A stretch of 64,000 nucleotides of DNA from Gnetum montanum (Eukaryota; Streptophyta; Gnetopsida; Gnetales; Gnetaceae): the NCBI GenBank assembly GCA_015680685.1, contig MNCI01007715.1, positions 424,577 to 488,576 of the forward strand, written 5' to 3'. The notes below the pieces were generated by a model. The model was given only the letters and a program-made list of their open reading frames with translations, had not been told where the DNA came from and made no database searches. The translations under genes were made by a program, and so were the position numbers. Within the stretch, counting starts at the first letter, position 1, and the number at the start of each line of letters is the position of its first letter. This document shows positions 10,460-22,379 of the stretch, piece by piece.

Positions 10460-11080
10460 TCAGGCGGAGGCAGAGGCAGAGGCAGAGAAGACGGAAAGGG
10501 AGTCATGGCAGTCGACGAACTGGTAGGAAACGGTGAGATGGCCTTGCTGGTAGCCACTGCCGTCGGTGTCAAGCTGATTGAACACAGCGACATCAAGATC
10601 AAGGCCACCGTTGGAGCACTGATCCACGATGCGCACCGTTGCTTGAGCGCTCGTGCGCGAGTTGGTGACGCGCAGACACCGACCGCAGGCGTCGTTCCCG
10701 TGGGGGCCCGCGGGTCCGCAGAAGGCCGTCCATCCGTACTTCTGGCGCCACGCCAGCGGCTTGGAGGCGTCCCACGTGGAGCAGTAGGCGCTGACCGCGT
10801 TCAGATCCCATCCGTGCTTCGCCGGCTCGTAGTAATGGTAAGTCGCCCTCACGCCGCTTGCACTGTCGCCGCCCCCGCCCCCGCCTCCGCAGTTGCTCTG
10901 ACAACCGTCGCCGCAGTATTCGGAGGTGGAGCCGCACCAGCCGTACTGGCTGCAACACAGCCCCGCCGGGCATGTCTTGCCGCCCGCTTGCCTCCCGCAT
11001 TGCTCCGCCATTACTGTCACGCATACCACCGTCATGAGTAGCCCAACAAAGAGAACAGCAGCAGTTGCTTTTGACGCCAT
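10460..11080 (-). CDS. PR4: Class I PR-4 protein (hevein-like domain plus barwin domain)
   Basis: An uninterrupted 206-residue secreted defence protein. Residues 1-25 form a signal peptide. Residues 26-64 are a hevein chitin-binding domain with eight Cys (28, 37, 42, 43, 49, 56, 60, 64) and chitin-contact positions Ser44, Tyr46, Trp48 and Tyr55. A seven-Gly linker (65-71) follows. The barwin domain (about 75-192) has six Cys (100, 121, 132, 135, 155, 191). His82 (RATYHYY) and His181 (QQGHL) match histidines linked to ribonuclease activity in wheat PR-4. Family members bind chitin, are antifungal and can cleave RNA. The tail after Cys191 ends in an Ser-Ala repeat coded by a GGCAGA microsatellite; class I members often carry a C-terminal vacuolar signal here. 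All key residues are present, and I take the gene as functional. Confidence 0.96.
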   Translation of the reverse strand: MASKATAAVLFVGLLMTVVCVTVMAEQCGRQAGGKTCPAGLCCSQYGWCGSTSEYCGDGCQSNCGGGGGGGDSASGVRATYHYYEPAKHGWDLNAVSAYCSTWDASKPLAWRQKYGWTAFCGPAGPHGNDACGRCLRVTNSRTSAQATVRIVDQCSNGGLDLDVAVFNQLDTDGSGYQQGHLTVSYQFVDCHDSLSVFSASASASA

Positions 11081-11135
11081 TGTTGCCTTTGTTTTTGCCG
11101 TTGTTCATATGCGCTGCAACTATGCCAGCGCTTTC

Positions 11136-11142
11136 TTTATAG
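11136..11142 (-). promoter_or_regulatory. TATA box of PR-4
   Basis: CTATAAA on the minus strand lies 56 bases before the start codon, which predicts a short leader. An out-of-frame ATG at 11,106-11,108 falls close to the expected transcription start, so it may or may not be in the mRNA. Confidence 0.7.
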
Positions 11143-11168
11143 TCGTAGTGGAATGAGGAGATCCTTGC

Positions 11169-11241
11169 AGTCAAGTTGGGCGGCTGCGCTGCTGCTCACG
11201 TGGGCGCAATGAGAGCAAGAGCAACAAAGTCAATCGTGACG
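11169..11241 (-). promoter_or_regulatory. Defence-type promoter motifs upstream of PR-4
   Basis: Two W-box cores (TTGACT on the minus strand) lie at 11,169-11,174 and 11,228-11,233. A G-box CACGTG is at 11,197-11,202 and an as-1-type TGACG at 11,237-11,241. WRKY, bZIP and TGA factors are known to use such sites in defence genes. Inducible expression is inference from these motifs. Confidence 0.5.
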
Positions 11242-11292
11242 ACGTGACTTGAATATTAAAATAAAACGATGCATCTCCATATGGGCCAGTAA

Positions 11293-11362
11293 CAGCAGCA
11301 GCAGCAGCAGAGGTCATGGCTGCCAACCCGCAGTGTCACGATGGATGGATGGATGGATGGAT
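11293..11362. repeat. Two microsatellites, (CAG)6 and (ATGG)5
   Basis: CAG is repeated six times at 11,293-11,310, and ATGG about five times at 11,341-11,362, upstream of the PR-4 promoter in a GC-rich stretch that runs to about 11,600. Overlapping open frames here show no recognised domain. Confidence 0.9.
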
Positions 11363-11650
11363 AGCCAACAGCGACATGCACGCTTATCCAAACGAACACT
11401 GTACATGGATCCAGCATCGTCGATGTGGATGGTTTACCTTTTGCGCTGGCTGGTGCTGCGGCTGCTGCGGCCGCCTAACGACCCGTCACTGGTGTTTGAG
11501 GGAGGATCTGAAGGGGTTTATTCGTGGCGATTGTCCAGCAACAGCAATTCATGTACCTACACGTCGTGCCTTTATTGAGGGCCCTTGCATGTGACATCAG
11601 CGCAGCAGAAAGTACATAGCCATTATCCTGCGACATTCATTATCCTGCGA

Positions 11651-12070
11651 AATGTTTGGTTGAAAACTTTTATCCAAGTTGCAAGTAGATATAGAATCAA
11701 CTTGTCATCCAATTTGCATAGCAGAAATTAATTATCCAATTTGCAAATGGATATCAAAGAAACACATCACTAGTAGCTAGTGGATCTCCTTGCATATGTT
11801 GCATGTGATTGGAAAAACCATTTAAAAAATCAATGATGGTAGATGAATCATAAATGAAAGATTCTTAAGTCTTCATAGTAAATGGTATCATTTAATAAAA
11901 ACCAGAGGAAAATGAAAGAAAATGTTTGGTTGAAAAGTGGATATAAAAGAAACATGTCACCAATGGCAAGTTGATATCCTTGCATATGCTGCATGTGAAT
12001 GGAAAAAGTTATTGCAAAAATCAATGATGGCACATAAATTATAAATGGATAATGCTTAGTATCTTATCAT
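11651..12070. repeat. Direct repeat, two diverged units
   Basis: Units at 11,651-11,876 and 11,921-12,070 both begin AATGTTTGGTTGAAAA. They share CCTTGCATATG, TGCATGTGA and AAAATCAATGATGG in the same order. Function unknown; no gene inside. Confidence 0.75.
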
Positions 12071-12400
12071 TTATTGTTAGTTGAATTTTGCAAATCGACA
12101 TAAGAAACATTGTAATCTTGTGTTCCATGTTTCAACAGGAACTTCTCACTCACCATAGCCATTGATTTTTGGAGCTAATGCTTCTCCCTAGACTATAAGA
12201 ATAATTTTGCTTGATCATAGGGAAAGAAGTTAAGCTGACAACAACTTGGTCAATCTGCAAAAGCATAACATGGTGAGTGCTTAGAATCTTGGCTATCTAA
12301 ACTTCTATTTTTCTGCTTATGCTCTATACTTAATGTTCAAATTTCTTTGTTATCAAACTACAATTTACATGTTCTTTATTGAATTGATCATTAATTTTTT
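12071..12400. other. Unassigned AT-rich spacer
   Basis: Nothing recognisable was seen on either strand. Confidence 0.4.
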
Positions 12401-13770
12401 TTTTGAAATTTTTCATTAATAGCTTGGAAGAAATGGTTATCAGTAAAAACAAATATATCTTTTTTAAATTGATATGGAGATACATAATCTAAGAAATCTC
12501 CTCCTAACAAGGTTTCTATATCTATATTTTGTCTTGTGTTTACCATAATTTTTAAAGGTAACTGTAGGAGTCCACTTTGAGTAATAAATCTAATCTTTAT
12601 ATTAACACATTGTGTTAGAGTTGTAGGATTTGTCTAAATTTGGACTGAGATTATTTTTCATATTTGTCTTTCAATCTTTCTAATTCTTGTTCTTCATCTT
12701 TAATTTGTAAGATTTTTAATTTTGGAGCTAACCATGTAATCTTTGTTTTACTACTTTCTCCTATTTTTTTTGTTATATCTTTTGGAATGATTTCTTGCTC
12801 TTCATCACTTGTTTCTTCATCTCTTAAAGCTTTTTCAAATCTAATTAATGCATACAATCTTTTAATATCTACTATATCCAAAAAAGGTCTTCTTGAAATA
12901 TTATACAATAGAGTATCTTTTTGTCCTTGAGTTAATTCTTGATATTGATCATTAGTAATTTCTCTAAGAGTGTGTTCTAAGTAATTATGTGTGTCTTGCG
13001 CATCCCAATCTTGTAATTGGAGTGCTAAATCACTTATCTTTTTCCAGTCTAATATGGCATTATCTATATCTTGTATGTAGTCTATGTTTAAATATACTCC
13101 ATTTTTGGCTATTTCTTTATTGAAATGTTGTACTACTACAAATTATTCTCTTACTCTGTTAATGTTTTGTGTTTTCCTAAATATTTTATCCCATACTCTA
13201 TATTGTTTCTTTGCTTCGATATTATAATAAAAAGGAGAAGGTTTTTCTTATTCTTCACTATCTATTTCCATTGGCTCATGTTTTATTTCACTACTTCCTA
13301 TTGGTATTTGTGGTATATTAATATGGATCTTTAGATTTCTAATCTTTTCTTGTTGCTTTGCTATGGCTATATCTAATTCATGTAAGTTAACTTCCATATT
13401 ATTTTCATATTCATATTCTAATTTTTCTAATACCTCTTATTCATCTTTTATATGTAAAAATTTTAGCTGTGGGCTTGTCCATCTTATTTTTTGTTTACCA
13501 AATTCTCTTATTCTTTTTGGTGATTCTCCTTAGTTCTCTCCTTATTGTTCCAACATTTCTGAGGTGTTTGTACTTGCTTCACTATTTTTTGACAACTTTT
13601 TCAAAATGCTAAGTTGTTTTGTGTATTTTGTTAAGTAGTGTTGTGGATCTATTGTTAAATAGTGTTCTTATCTAAACTTTGAGGTATTCTTCATCTTTTA
13701 TTTGTAAAATTTTTAGCTATCAAGTTGTCCATCTTACTTTTGGTTTACCAAATTCTTTATGGCCTAACTT
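12401..13770 (-). pseudogene. Probable endogenous pararetrovirus relic: coat-protein-like and protease-like region
   Basis: On the minus strand a broken reading frame runs from about 13,770 to 12,650. It holds a capsid-like segment (ILDWKKISDLALQLQDWD, about 13,060) and the phrase NISRRPFLDIVDIKRLYAL (about 12,880) followed by acidic sequence. Below it, about 12,590-12,490, is LGGDFLDYVSPYQF, which resembles the end of a retropepsin. A motif of the form K-x-K-[IV]-[RT]-W, then LK-x-L-x-IKDE, occurs three times, at about 13,745-13,690, 13,505-13,440 and 12,755-12,695. Order and wording resemble Caulimoviridae polyproteins, but no RT is attached, so the family call is tentative. Several stops make it non-functional. 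Confidence 0.4.
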
Positions 13771-14600
13771 ATTCTTGCAAATGGTACTATAAAAATTCTA
13801 TTCTAGTCTCCTAATCTAATCTAACTAACTTAGGACAAGAAGCAAATTGTAAATCTTTTCTTTGTTTTGGCATGGATTCCAATTCCTTAAATGTCACATG
13901 TATAGAGAGGAAATCATATCTATCTTTCTATGCATGGTTAAAAAGCACATAGAGAGTAGATTTTAGTTAAAAGACCCATTATTTTTTGTTTCCATCACTA
14001 CCTCATCATTATTTATGGAGGTTCACATTATTTTCTTTGTTTTTTCTAATCTCAATCTTGTTGTCTTGAAAGTGAAGTGTAGCAACTATCATACTAAAAA
14101 ATTAAGTCAATGCCTATGGCTTCAAGTATTCTAGAGAAGACATGATATTTCTCTAACTGTAACTATCATACTAAAAAAATAAGTCATACCCCCATTTTTA
14201 TTCTATTTTGTTGCCTAAAATGAATCTTGTAAATCAACCTTGTTCAACCATTGTTTCATGGGTTAATTTATTATCTTCTACTATTATTCAATAGGTTTTG
14301 ATTCAACAACTTTCTAAAAAATTCCTTAGGAAAAGGGTTCACACATTGGTTTTTGAAACAAATCACAAGAAGAGTTTTATTTTGGCTGCATGGCATGTTA
14401 ACCATCCAATACAGGGCATAAAGAATCATTATATGTATAAACATTTCTTATGAAAGCTATAGAAAAAAAAGAAGAAAAAAGAAAAACCTTTCTTGTGACT
14501 TTTAATTCAATCTCTATACAAACCCATTTTCTACATTCTACCACACTCTTAGGGTGAGAACAAGACTCCAAAACAAAACAATCAGGTTTTGTTGATTACT

Positions 14601-14710
14601 AACATACTTGTAAAGAGTTTTTAACTATGATTCATAACAATGTTGGTGTTTAGAAACTAATAAACAACATACTTGTAAATATTTTCTAACTATGATTCAT
14701 AACAGTGTTG
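14601..14710. repeat. 45-bp direct repeat
   Basis: Copies at 14,601-14,645 and 14,666-14,710 both start AACATACTTGTAAA and contain AACTATGATTCATAACA. They are separated by 20 bases. Confidence 0.85.
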
Positions 14711-16149
14711 CTATCCTTTGAATATCCTTTATGAGAGAAGAAAGTGTAGTAGGAAAAAAGAATGTGTGTGGATTTTTTATTTTCAGTTATGTCTATCTAA
14801 AGCTCAATGCTAAAAAATTACAAAATTAAATAAACTAATAAAACCTTGATGAAAGTAGCAACTAGGATGTGAATCTTCTAGTCTTTGGCCTACCTTGTTC
14901 ACTTTTTTCGAAGGAAAATCAATGCAACAAAAGATAGATAATGTTTTTTTGAAAAGAAAAAAGACAATGCTTTTAGCAAACCAAATGAATATAGAATAAC
15001 AAATTCATAATATGAAATCATAGAATTAACATATCACTAAAATGCTTCCATAAAGTAACTAGTAGGAAAGCATTGCACATAAAATGAATACTTCAAATAA
15101 AGATAGAAAGATAATATTTATAAAAATAATAAAATCACAAATCAAGATACATAGGAGTTCACGAACAATTTTTCATTGGCAAATTGATAGTAACATATTT
15201 ATACATTAATCAACCTTGAAATCCAATAATTTGATCAAAAATTACTTGAATCAAAAGCTACTTACAACGGTATTCACAATTTAAGGTAACAATTGCTAAG
15301 TTTCCCATCCCAATCTATGAAATCTGGCAATCATAGCCTCTATTAACAACAATGACATTGTATTCATACATACAAAAGAAAAATCCCTCTAATAATGTAA
15401 CCACTTGTCAACTATATCATCAATTGCAATCAAAACATTACTGCACTGAACATATTTGTCTATCTTGTTTGTATTTTGCATGATAGCTTTCTAGTAAATA
15501 AAAAAAACATTTTCTGGAAATGAGCCTGTTTACTTTGTCTTTATTATGTAGATCTTTATATAATAATATTTGTGCAAACATTTCTCTCTCTTCCATATTT
15601 TGAATAGAAACCAAGCTACAAATTTCCCAATGTGACTTTTGATGCAATCCTTAAGCATAGCAATGCTAGTTTATAGGATCTATTTATTTATTATTTTCAT
15701 TATTTACATGGTCAATTTTTACGTATCCCTAAAAAGGTTGTAGGATATTTGACCTTAAGTACCATTGCTTCCATTGCTACTTGATCATTTTATGTACCAA
15801 GGTCAAAAATTCAGCTATTCTGAAGCCATTTTACCTAGCATAGTAAGTCTCACTGGAAATCTTTTATGCCAAAAAAGTCGTATTATTTTTAAAAACTCTT
15901 TGCTTTTGGTGAAGGGAATTAATGTTTCTATTGTAATTGCAAAAATCATAATAAAAATTTCTATGTAGATGGTGCTAGCTATGTAATCTATGGAACTTGT
16001 GAAATGTGTTTCATGTGAAAATAATAGTGATAATCAACAATTTTTACTACTGATTTGATTATAGTGATATTGTTGATATTTTTGACATTACAACTTTCTT
16101 ATTTATAATTTTGGCATGAGGATAATGCCAATTACATATACTTTTTTAT

Positions 16150-16282
16150 AATATACATAAAGTGTATCTTGTATAAGGGGTGTATTGTAACCTCTATTGA
16201 TGATTTCTTAAGTGCAATATACATCAAGTTTTATCTTCTCTAAGGGGTCTATTACCACCTCTATTGATGATTTCTTATGTGC
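16150..16282. repeat. Tandem duplication of about 66 bp
   Basis: Units 16,150-16,215 and 16,216-16,282 abut. Both start AATATACAT and share CCTCTATTGATGATTTCTTA near the end. Confidence 0.85.
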
Positions 16283-16940
16283 TTTGCTAAGCTACCTTCA
16301 TTTAAAGTCTACATTAAATGCATTTTTCTACTTTGCTCAACCTCCTCCAAAATATAACAAAGCATACTACAAAAGCAAAGTTCCAATAGTTGTTGCTTGG
16401 AATAATGGCTTTTCTAGTGTTTTACTACTATTTCCTTTCATTTTTTACATTTTCTTATTTGCTTCATCAAGGCTTTATGCCTACTCTTGGAATTCTCTTA
16501 ATTATTTACTTTATTTTACTCATTTGTCTACTATAATGGTCAACCAATGGTAGATGGGATAAAAACAAACAATGATGATGATCATTTGTTTTATTCTACT
16601 TATTTCTTTCCTACAACAAAGTTACATAATAGTGCCATAGTGTGAATTGGAGGGGAATTTTTTGTTTGATAGGCTATTGAAATTCTTGCCTTTCAAATCA
16701 TTTCAAACAATTCTTTATCTAAACTTGTAAACTTCAATTTTTCAATATTTTGAACAAAGTTATTTTGTATACTAGAAAGATGTAGAAAAATACTATAAAT
16801 CACAATATGATTAACAATAATAGCAATGCACACACAACTTCCATGAGGCACATAAGATCATTCTCACTATTTCAAATTTGAGAAATTAGAGTGAACATAT
16901 TATAGTGATAATAGACTAAAAATGTACAAAAAATAGGCAT

Positions 16941-16959
16941 ACACACACACACACACACA
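16941..16959. repeat. (AC)n microsatellite
   Basis: About nine and a half AC units. Confidence 0.95.
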
Positions 16960-17924
16960 ATTATCAGTGATAGTGACCTATAATTTTACAATTTTTGGAA
17001 TGTGTGAAACTTAAACTTTTAACCTTATTTTACCATGAAAAATGTTCAAAAACATATCAATAGGCATAAAATTCACATAATATGGTACTTTAAAGGACCT
17101 TCAATTAACTTGTCCACATTCTTTTTCTTGTATTTTCTGTATTATAAAGAACAAACTAGTGTGTTCATTACTTACTCCATGCCTTCAAATCTAATTTCCA
17201 TCTTTAAGTATTATTATACTTTTCTCTTTTCATTACAATGAGAGTATCAAAATTTGCCTTACATGGTTGAAGGTTAGAGCTCAAATTTAGCCTTCCAAGA
17301 AAAATGGATGGAGACCCTAAATTTTTATCCTTGTTGGATACATCGAAAGTAGACATAACACATGACTTGTTGTAGTCACATTTTTGACCTTCTAACAATG
17401 AACTATTAGCCTAATGGTACAAGTCTTAGCTTGGTAACCCCAAGTCACATGTTTGATTTTACTAGGTAGCATTGAGTTCTAAACTTTTATACTTCTTAGG
17501 GTGTACCTATGTTTCAATTATTTTGGGTTCCAACATCCCTGTTTTCACTTGCTTTTTATTTGAGAAATTTGATTCTATGATTAGTTCATTATTTGGTTTA
17601 AAGTTGAAATAGTGCTTTTACACTCAAGGGTGTTGATGCTAGGTTTGAACCTAATACCTCTAAATGCAAATTATGTGAGCATTTCAAACTTATTATTATG
17701 AAAAATATTTCCATCAAACGTTGTCTCATTGGTGACACATGCCATTAAATCAAACTATAAAAATTATCTTTACATTTATAGTATATGTACAATGTTAAGT
17801 TTTACCATTACCTCTCTACAAAGTGATGTTGCCAAGCTAACAAAAATTTGAAATCTTGTGAATGAGTTGTGGTTGATTTCTTAATAAATTGCTAACCTTT
17901 ATTCTTGATGAATAATTAATAAGA

Positions 17925-18792
17925 AAGTTGCGACATCACACCTACAATATCATAGCTACAATATCATATGCTTTCATATGATATCATAAATGTGATGTAT
18001 CTAAGGTAGGCAAAGTCTATAAATACCACTCACCTATGACATTGAGTGCACCATTTTGGTTAGCAGCATAGACACAAACATTTACACTTTTGTTCTATAA
18101 CTTAAAAAATAATTAATGAGTGCCCATAAAGTGAATGTGAAATAATTCATGGAGTCTTATTTTAGTGATTTAATACCTTGACAAAGCTCATGAATGACAA
18201 TAAGATTGAGATTTCTTCATTTTCAATACAGTGCTTTAACTTAGCCTAGAATTTATCATTAATATAATTTATTTTCTCATGCACATATATTAATGTTCAT
18301 TTTTCTCTGCACTTAGAATAATAATTTATATTTTTCATGCACATTAGGCATATAGAATAAGTACAGCTAACTTCAAGCATAAATACGTTATCATTTGGTA
18401 ATCCTAGTAGTGTTGCTAGCTAGTACACCTAGTAGTAGGACACTTGGTAACATAACAATGTAGCATATTTTCTAAATGTGTATTGCAAGTTGCGAATGGA
18501 CACTCATTGCATAGGCTAGAAGAGACTTTTATTTTTGTGCTTAGATTCAATAGATTAAATTTTAATGTTTTAATAATATTTTAATATAGCTAATAGAAGA
18601 TCAAGATTGTATGTCTTAATTATACTTTAACCATATGCAATAAGTTGGACATGATTATAGTTGGAAACACAATGACCTACAATCATGTTTAACAATCTAG
18701 GTACCATACTAGTCCAGTCCACATATTATGATAATGTCATATGTAATACATGGTTTGTATGGTTGGGTGTAGGATACATTCACTGCTAATCA
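17925..18792 (+). repeat. 5' LTR of element A
   Basis: The 3' boundary (GCTAATCA at 18,785-18,792) is set by the primer-binding site directly after it. The 5' end is approximate. It carries a TATA-type CTATAAATA at about 18,018. Its internal wording (AATGACAATAAGATTGAG, TTGGTAATCCTAGTAG, TGTATGGTTGGGTGTAGG) parallels the LTRs of E, B and C. Confidence 0.7.
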
Positions 18793-18793
18793 T

Positions 18794-18811
18794 TGATGAT
18801 GTTGTTGGGGA
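18794..18811 (+). promoter_or_regulatory. Primer-binding site of element A (tRNA-Asp type, decayed)
   Basis: TGATGATGTTGTTGGGGA follows the LTR end. It fits the tRNA-Asp-type site known from Athila elements once several C-to-T or G-to-A changes are allowed. Confidence 0.55.
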
Positions 18812-19559
18812 CTTGTGCTAGTAATCTAGGTTAGTTTAAGTCATTTATAATTTTTGTTAGGACTTGATTATTTATCTCTTTAGAAATAACATTATTTTAT
18901 TAAGGAATGCATAATTTTTCAAAATTTCTTCTTCTTGCAAAGCTAATTTCCCATCTATTAATGATTCTATTAGAGGATATGAAAAAACAACCAAAAGAAA
19001 GAATGTTGTGCCTTATCAAATAAAAATAATCTAACAACATCTAAATCCTTATTATCTAGATTTGACCTTCATCCTTCTCTAGGATGAACAAATGTGATTG
19101 AAGAACCTAGAAGGCAACATTGTGTTAACGCCTAATCATTCAACTCTATCAATACTCATGGTAGAATTTATGAAGACCAAACTAGAAGAAACTACTATTA
19201 ACTACAAGGTGGTTGATGAAATGCCTAGGTCCTACCAACTCGCTAAAGCCTAACTTTGTAATGATCATTTCATGGAGTCATGCCATGAAGCATCCAAGGA
19301 AAAAGGAGCTACCATTTCATTGACACCGTAGTTAGAAAAGAAGGGCATTGGTTATCACTTAGCAAGATCTAATCACTAAAATCATTATCCCTTAAATGGA
19401 GGTGACATGACAAACCCATAACTATGTTCACCTTTAACAAGGAACCAAGGAAAGGGAAGAATATGAACCAACAATTAGAGAACCTCTAATCCTAGGTCTT
19501 CTAATAGGCCATTCAAATAAAATTAAAGGAATCATAAGAATGAGACAAAATTGGCATGG

Positions 19560-21275
19560 CTCTCCTAGTTCTTTATCATCTTCATCATTCTCATTGTCAA
19601 TCTCTAATGAAGATGAGCATGACTAGGGTAGAAAGCATAATGGTAGATAGTCCATTGGAGATGATATAAGAAATCATAACTAAGAAGGAGATAAGGAAGA
19701 TAGGTGAGATAGAGATATAGGTGAGGATAGAAAGCATTGAAATGAGAGAAGGCATAGTAGACAATACAAAATAGCTCATGATTATGATAGAGACCATGGT
19801 AAACATGATCATTATGATGAACCCTTACCTGATACTAGGAGTGTGAGTAATATCATGGAGGATTTCCATTATCCCAACTAGACATCAAAAGGATAACCAC
19901 ATCAAGCAACTTGACATGAACAACATTTTCAAATGTGATGGAAATTACAATGCTAATTTGCAAAACCATTTGCAAGCCTTTCATAATGCCTATATCTTAC
20001 AAAATATTGGTAATTACTAACAAATACTTAAACTATTTCTCAAAACACTCATTAAGGAAGGATAGGGCTCATACTAATCCTTGAAATTACATTTTATCTA
20101 GAGATAAAGTACAATGCTAGAGTTGTTCAATGATAAATATTGAACATACTCCAAAGTGTTTAACTTAAGAAGATAAATTCAAGGATGGAAGTAGGGCAAT
20201 CATAAATATCTTGACGCAATACTAGAAAATTATTATTCATTATTGTACAGGTGTCAAGGCCATGGCTTTTCTCAAAGTGAATGGTGAGGCACATCATAGA
20301 TGCACTATGCAAGAAAACCAAAGAAACTCTTGGGTTTATGCCTTTAGAAATGATTAATTGATTAGGTAGAAAAAAATAAAGGAAAGTTAAAGAAGAGGGA
20401 AAGTGAAAAAGATTACAATAGAAATCTCTCTTTTTACAAAAGAGATGCATGTGTATGTAACATAAATGAGGATGAAAAACCTATGAAGGAGGTGATATAG
20501 TGAAAGACTTGGCTAATTTAAAAATCAATTACAGATATCATGGTAAAGTAGAAAAACTGTGGGACTTAGTGGATGAAAAATTCATAACCAAACTTAAAAT
20601 AGTGTAGGAGAAAATAAAGTAGGTCCTTACATAAGACAAAGAAAGGAAAAGAAAGAAGAAGTATAGAAGAACATGTATAGGTGAAAAGGAAAAGTAATTA
20701 CAACGTGAAAGAGGTTCCTTACTTGGATTCTAATGATGATGAATGTGAGTTGTACAAGTATAAACATTCTAAGAGGTATTACCCTATTATTTTACATCTA
20801 CAAGAGTTAGGGGCATGTGCATCAAAACTAAAGTTTATTAAAAAGCAAATGCCTAAGAGATTGTCTTATTCACAAGGAAATAATAGACAGTTCCACATTT
20901 AGTAATACTACTCAAGTGGAACTCAACCTTAACCTCAAGAGTATTATTATGAACAATGATAAAAATCACAATCATGAGGAACGTCACCTCCAAGGTAGTA
21001 ATACCTATATACTAAGTTGGAACCTTATAGATATAATGTCTAATAACCCATTTCTCCAAGTGATGCATCTACTTAAACTCACTTCTCCTCATACTACTAT
21101 CCACTTGAATAGCATAGGCCTTCTACTCGATGAGATAAATCACACTCTTATCCCTCACATCCACTTCCCATGCATCCTCAACCATTGCATATTCCTCTTC
21201 TTTCAGCATCACCTTGACAAATGTAAGGTGAAATTCCTTTTTACCCACATTAGAAAAATGCTATTAAATTCATAA
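19560..21275 (+). pseudogene. gag of element A
   Basis: A charged linker rich in Arg, Asp and His (about 19,600-19,800) is followed by a decayed Retrotrans_gag core (about 19,910-20,400) and a knuckle-like stretch DECELYKYKHSKRYYP (about 20,732-20,780) that has lost part of its Cys set. The same three-part order appears in B and C. Stops and frameshifts prevent expression. Confidence 0.7.
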
Positions 21276-21439
21276 ATATAAAATTGGATAATAATTCATG
21301 TGGTTCCAAATGTAAATCTTGAAAGCATCCTTTCTTTAGCCTTTCTAGTTAAACTAAACCCATACAAGCATTAGTGGGTGTGGACCTCATAAAAACACCA
21401 ACAACCTCCAATCACTCACTCATGTTGTATTCAAAATAA

Positions 21440-22260
21440 AGCTTAAATGTATAAATTATCATGTTAATCCATGTTACTAACTAGATCAAAGGAGATATCT
21501 ACTTAGGAAGAGACAAGATCTTGATAGTTCTCTCATTTACTTACAAATTAGAAGAAATGGACCATGTAAGGCTCTATTAAACTTAGGTTCCAGAGTCAAT
21601 ATGATATTCCAAGAAATGTAGAAATCATGGAACTTTCCACCACTCAATAAGTGCATCATTAGGTTGGAGCTTGTAGACCAATCCATCATTATTTTTTTGG
21701 GATGGATGGAGGATATTGTGACCATCATCAGTGAGTAGTCTTACCCAACAGATTTCCTAGTAATCCATATAGACAACTACAAAGGGGAGGTTACCATCAT
21801 GATAAGAAGGGCTTGGCCAAGCATCATTAATGCCAAGCTTGCAATAAAAGATCTTTCCTTAGATATTTTCAAGGAGAATAAGCATAGAGAAATTAAAAAT
21901 AAATTTTTTTTATGCATTTGGTACAATGACACAAGGTGCAACTTCATAGAAGGCTTAGATAGTGATATAAAAGAATGTTACATCATGCAGTTCATGTGTA
22001 GAAATAGTGTGTGTGAAAAGATGCCTATAAATAGCAAACACTAGACAAGAAGGCACCTAGTGGATGATAGTAGATGAAAAGTGAAAATCATCAATTTGCA
22101 CGAAACCAGAAGAAGCAATGACCAGCTCTTATGTAGAGGATCTAGATGAGATGGAAAAGGTATGGCAATGACTCTCTTAAGCATGGCATGTACAACATGA
22201 AGACAATGATTAAAGAGAGTTGGAAATTCTGGAAGAACATTTTTCCAAACCAATTAAATT
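21440..22260 (+). pseudogene. Protease region of element A
   Basis: The active-site segment reads LLNLGSRVN at about 21,570-21,596, where family members have LLDTGSSVN, so the catalytic Asp is now Asn. The downstream stretch ITIMIRRAWPSI... DLSLDIF parallels the end of the protease in B. Non-functional. Confidence 0.65.
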
Positions 22261-22379
22261 AAAAATATTATTGAAGTTAAAGAAATATGTTTTTCTTGAT
22301 AAAGAAAAATTCAAAATCATTAATGTCAGGCTAATAAAAGAGTAGAAAAAAAACTAAAAGTTTTGAACAAATTGTCAAC

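Larger units (their letters stand above)
13771..17922. other. AT-rich sequence without recognisable genes
   Basis: No open frame here has a domain I can name. The stretch holds two local duplications (14,601-14,710 and 16,150-16,282) and an (AC)n microsatellite at 16,941-16,959. It may be old, decayed repeat DNA. Confidence 0.5.

Noticed and set aside
10505-11174. Three other open frames of 76-191 codons overlapping PR-4
   Set aside because: Shadows of the GC-rich PR-4 coding region; only the 206-codon frame has domain structure and a signal peptide.
11249-11594. Two 92-109-codon frames upstream of PR-4
   Set aside because: They run through CAG and ATGG microsatellites and have no recognised domain.
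15438-15647. 69-codon minus-strand frame (LISRKCFFYLLESYHAKYKQ)
   Set aside because: Protein-like in composition, but no neighbours or motifs support a viral or host assignment.
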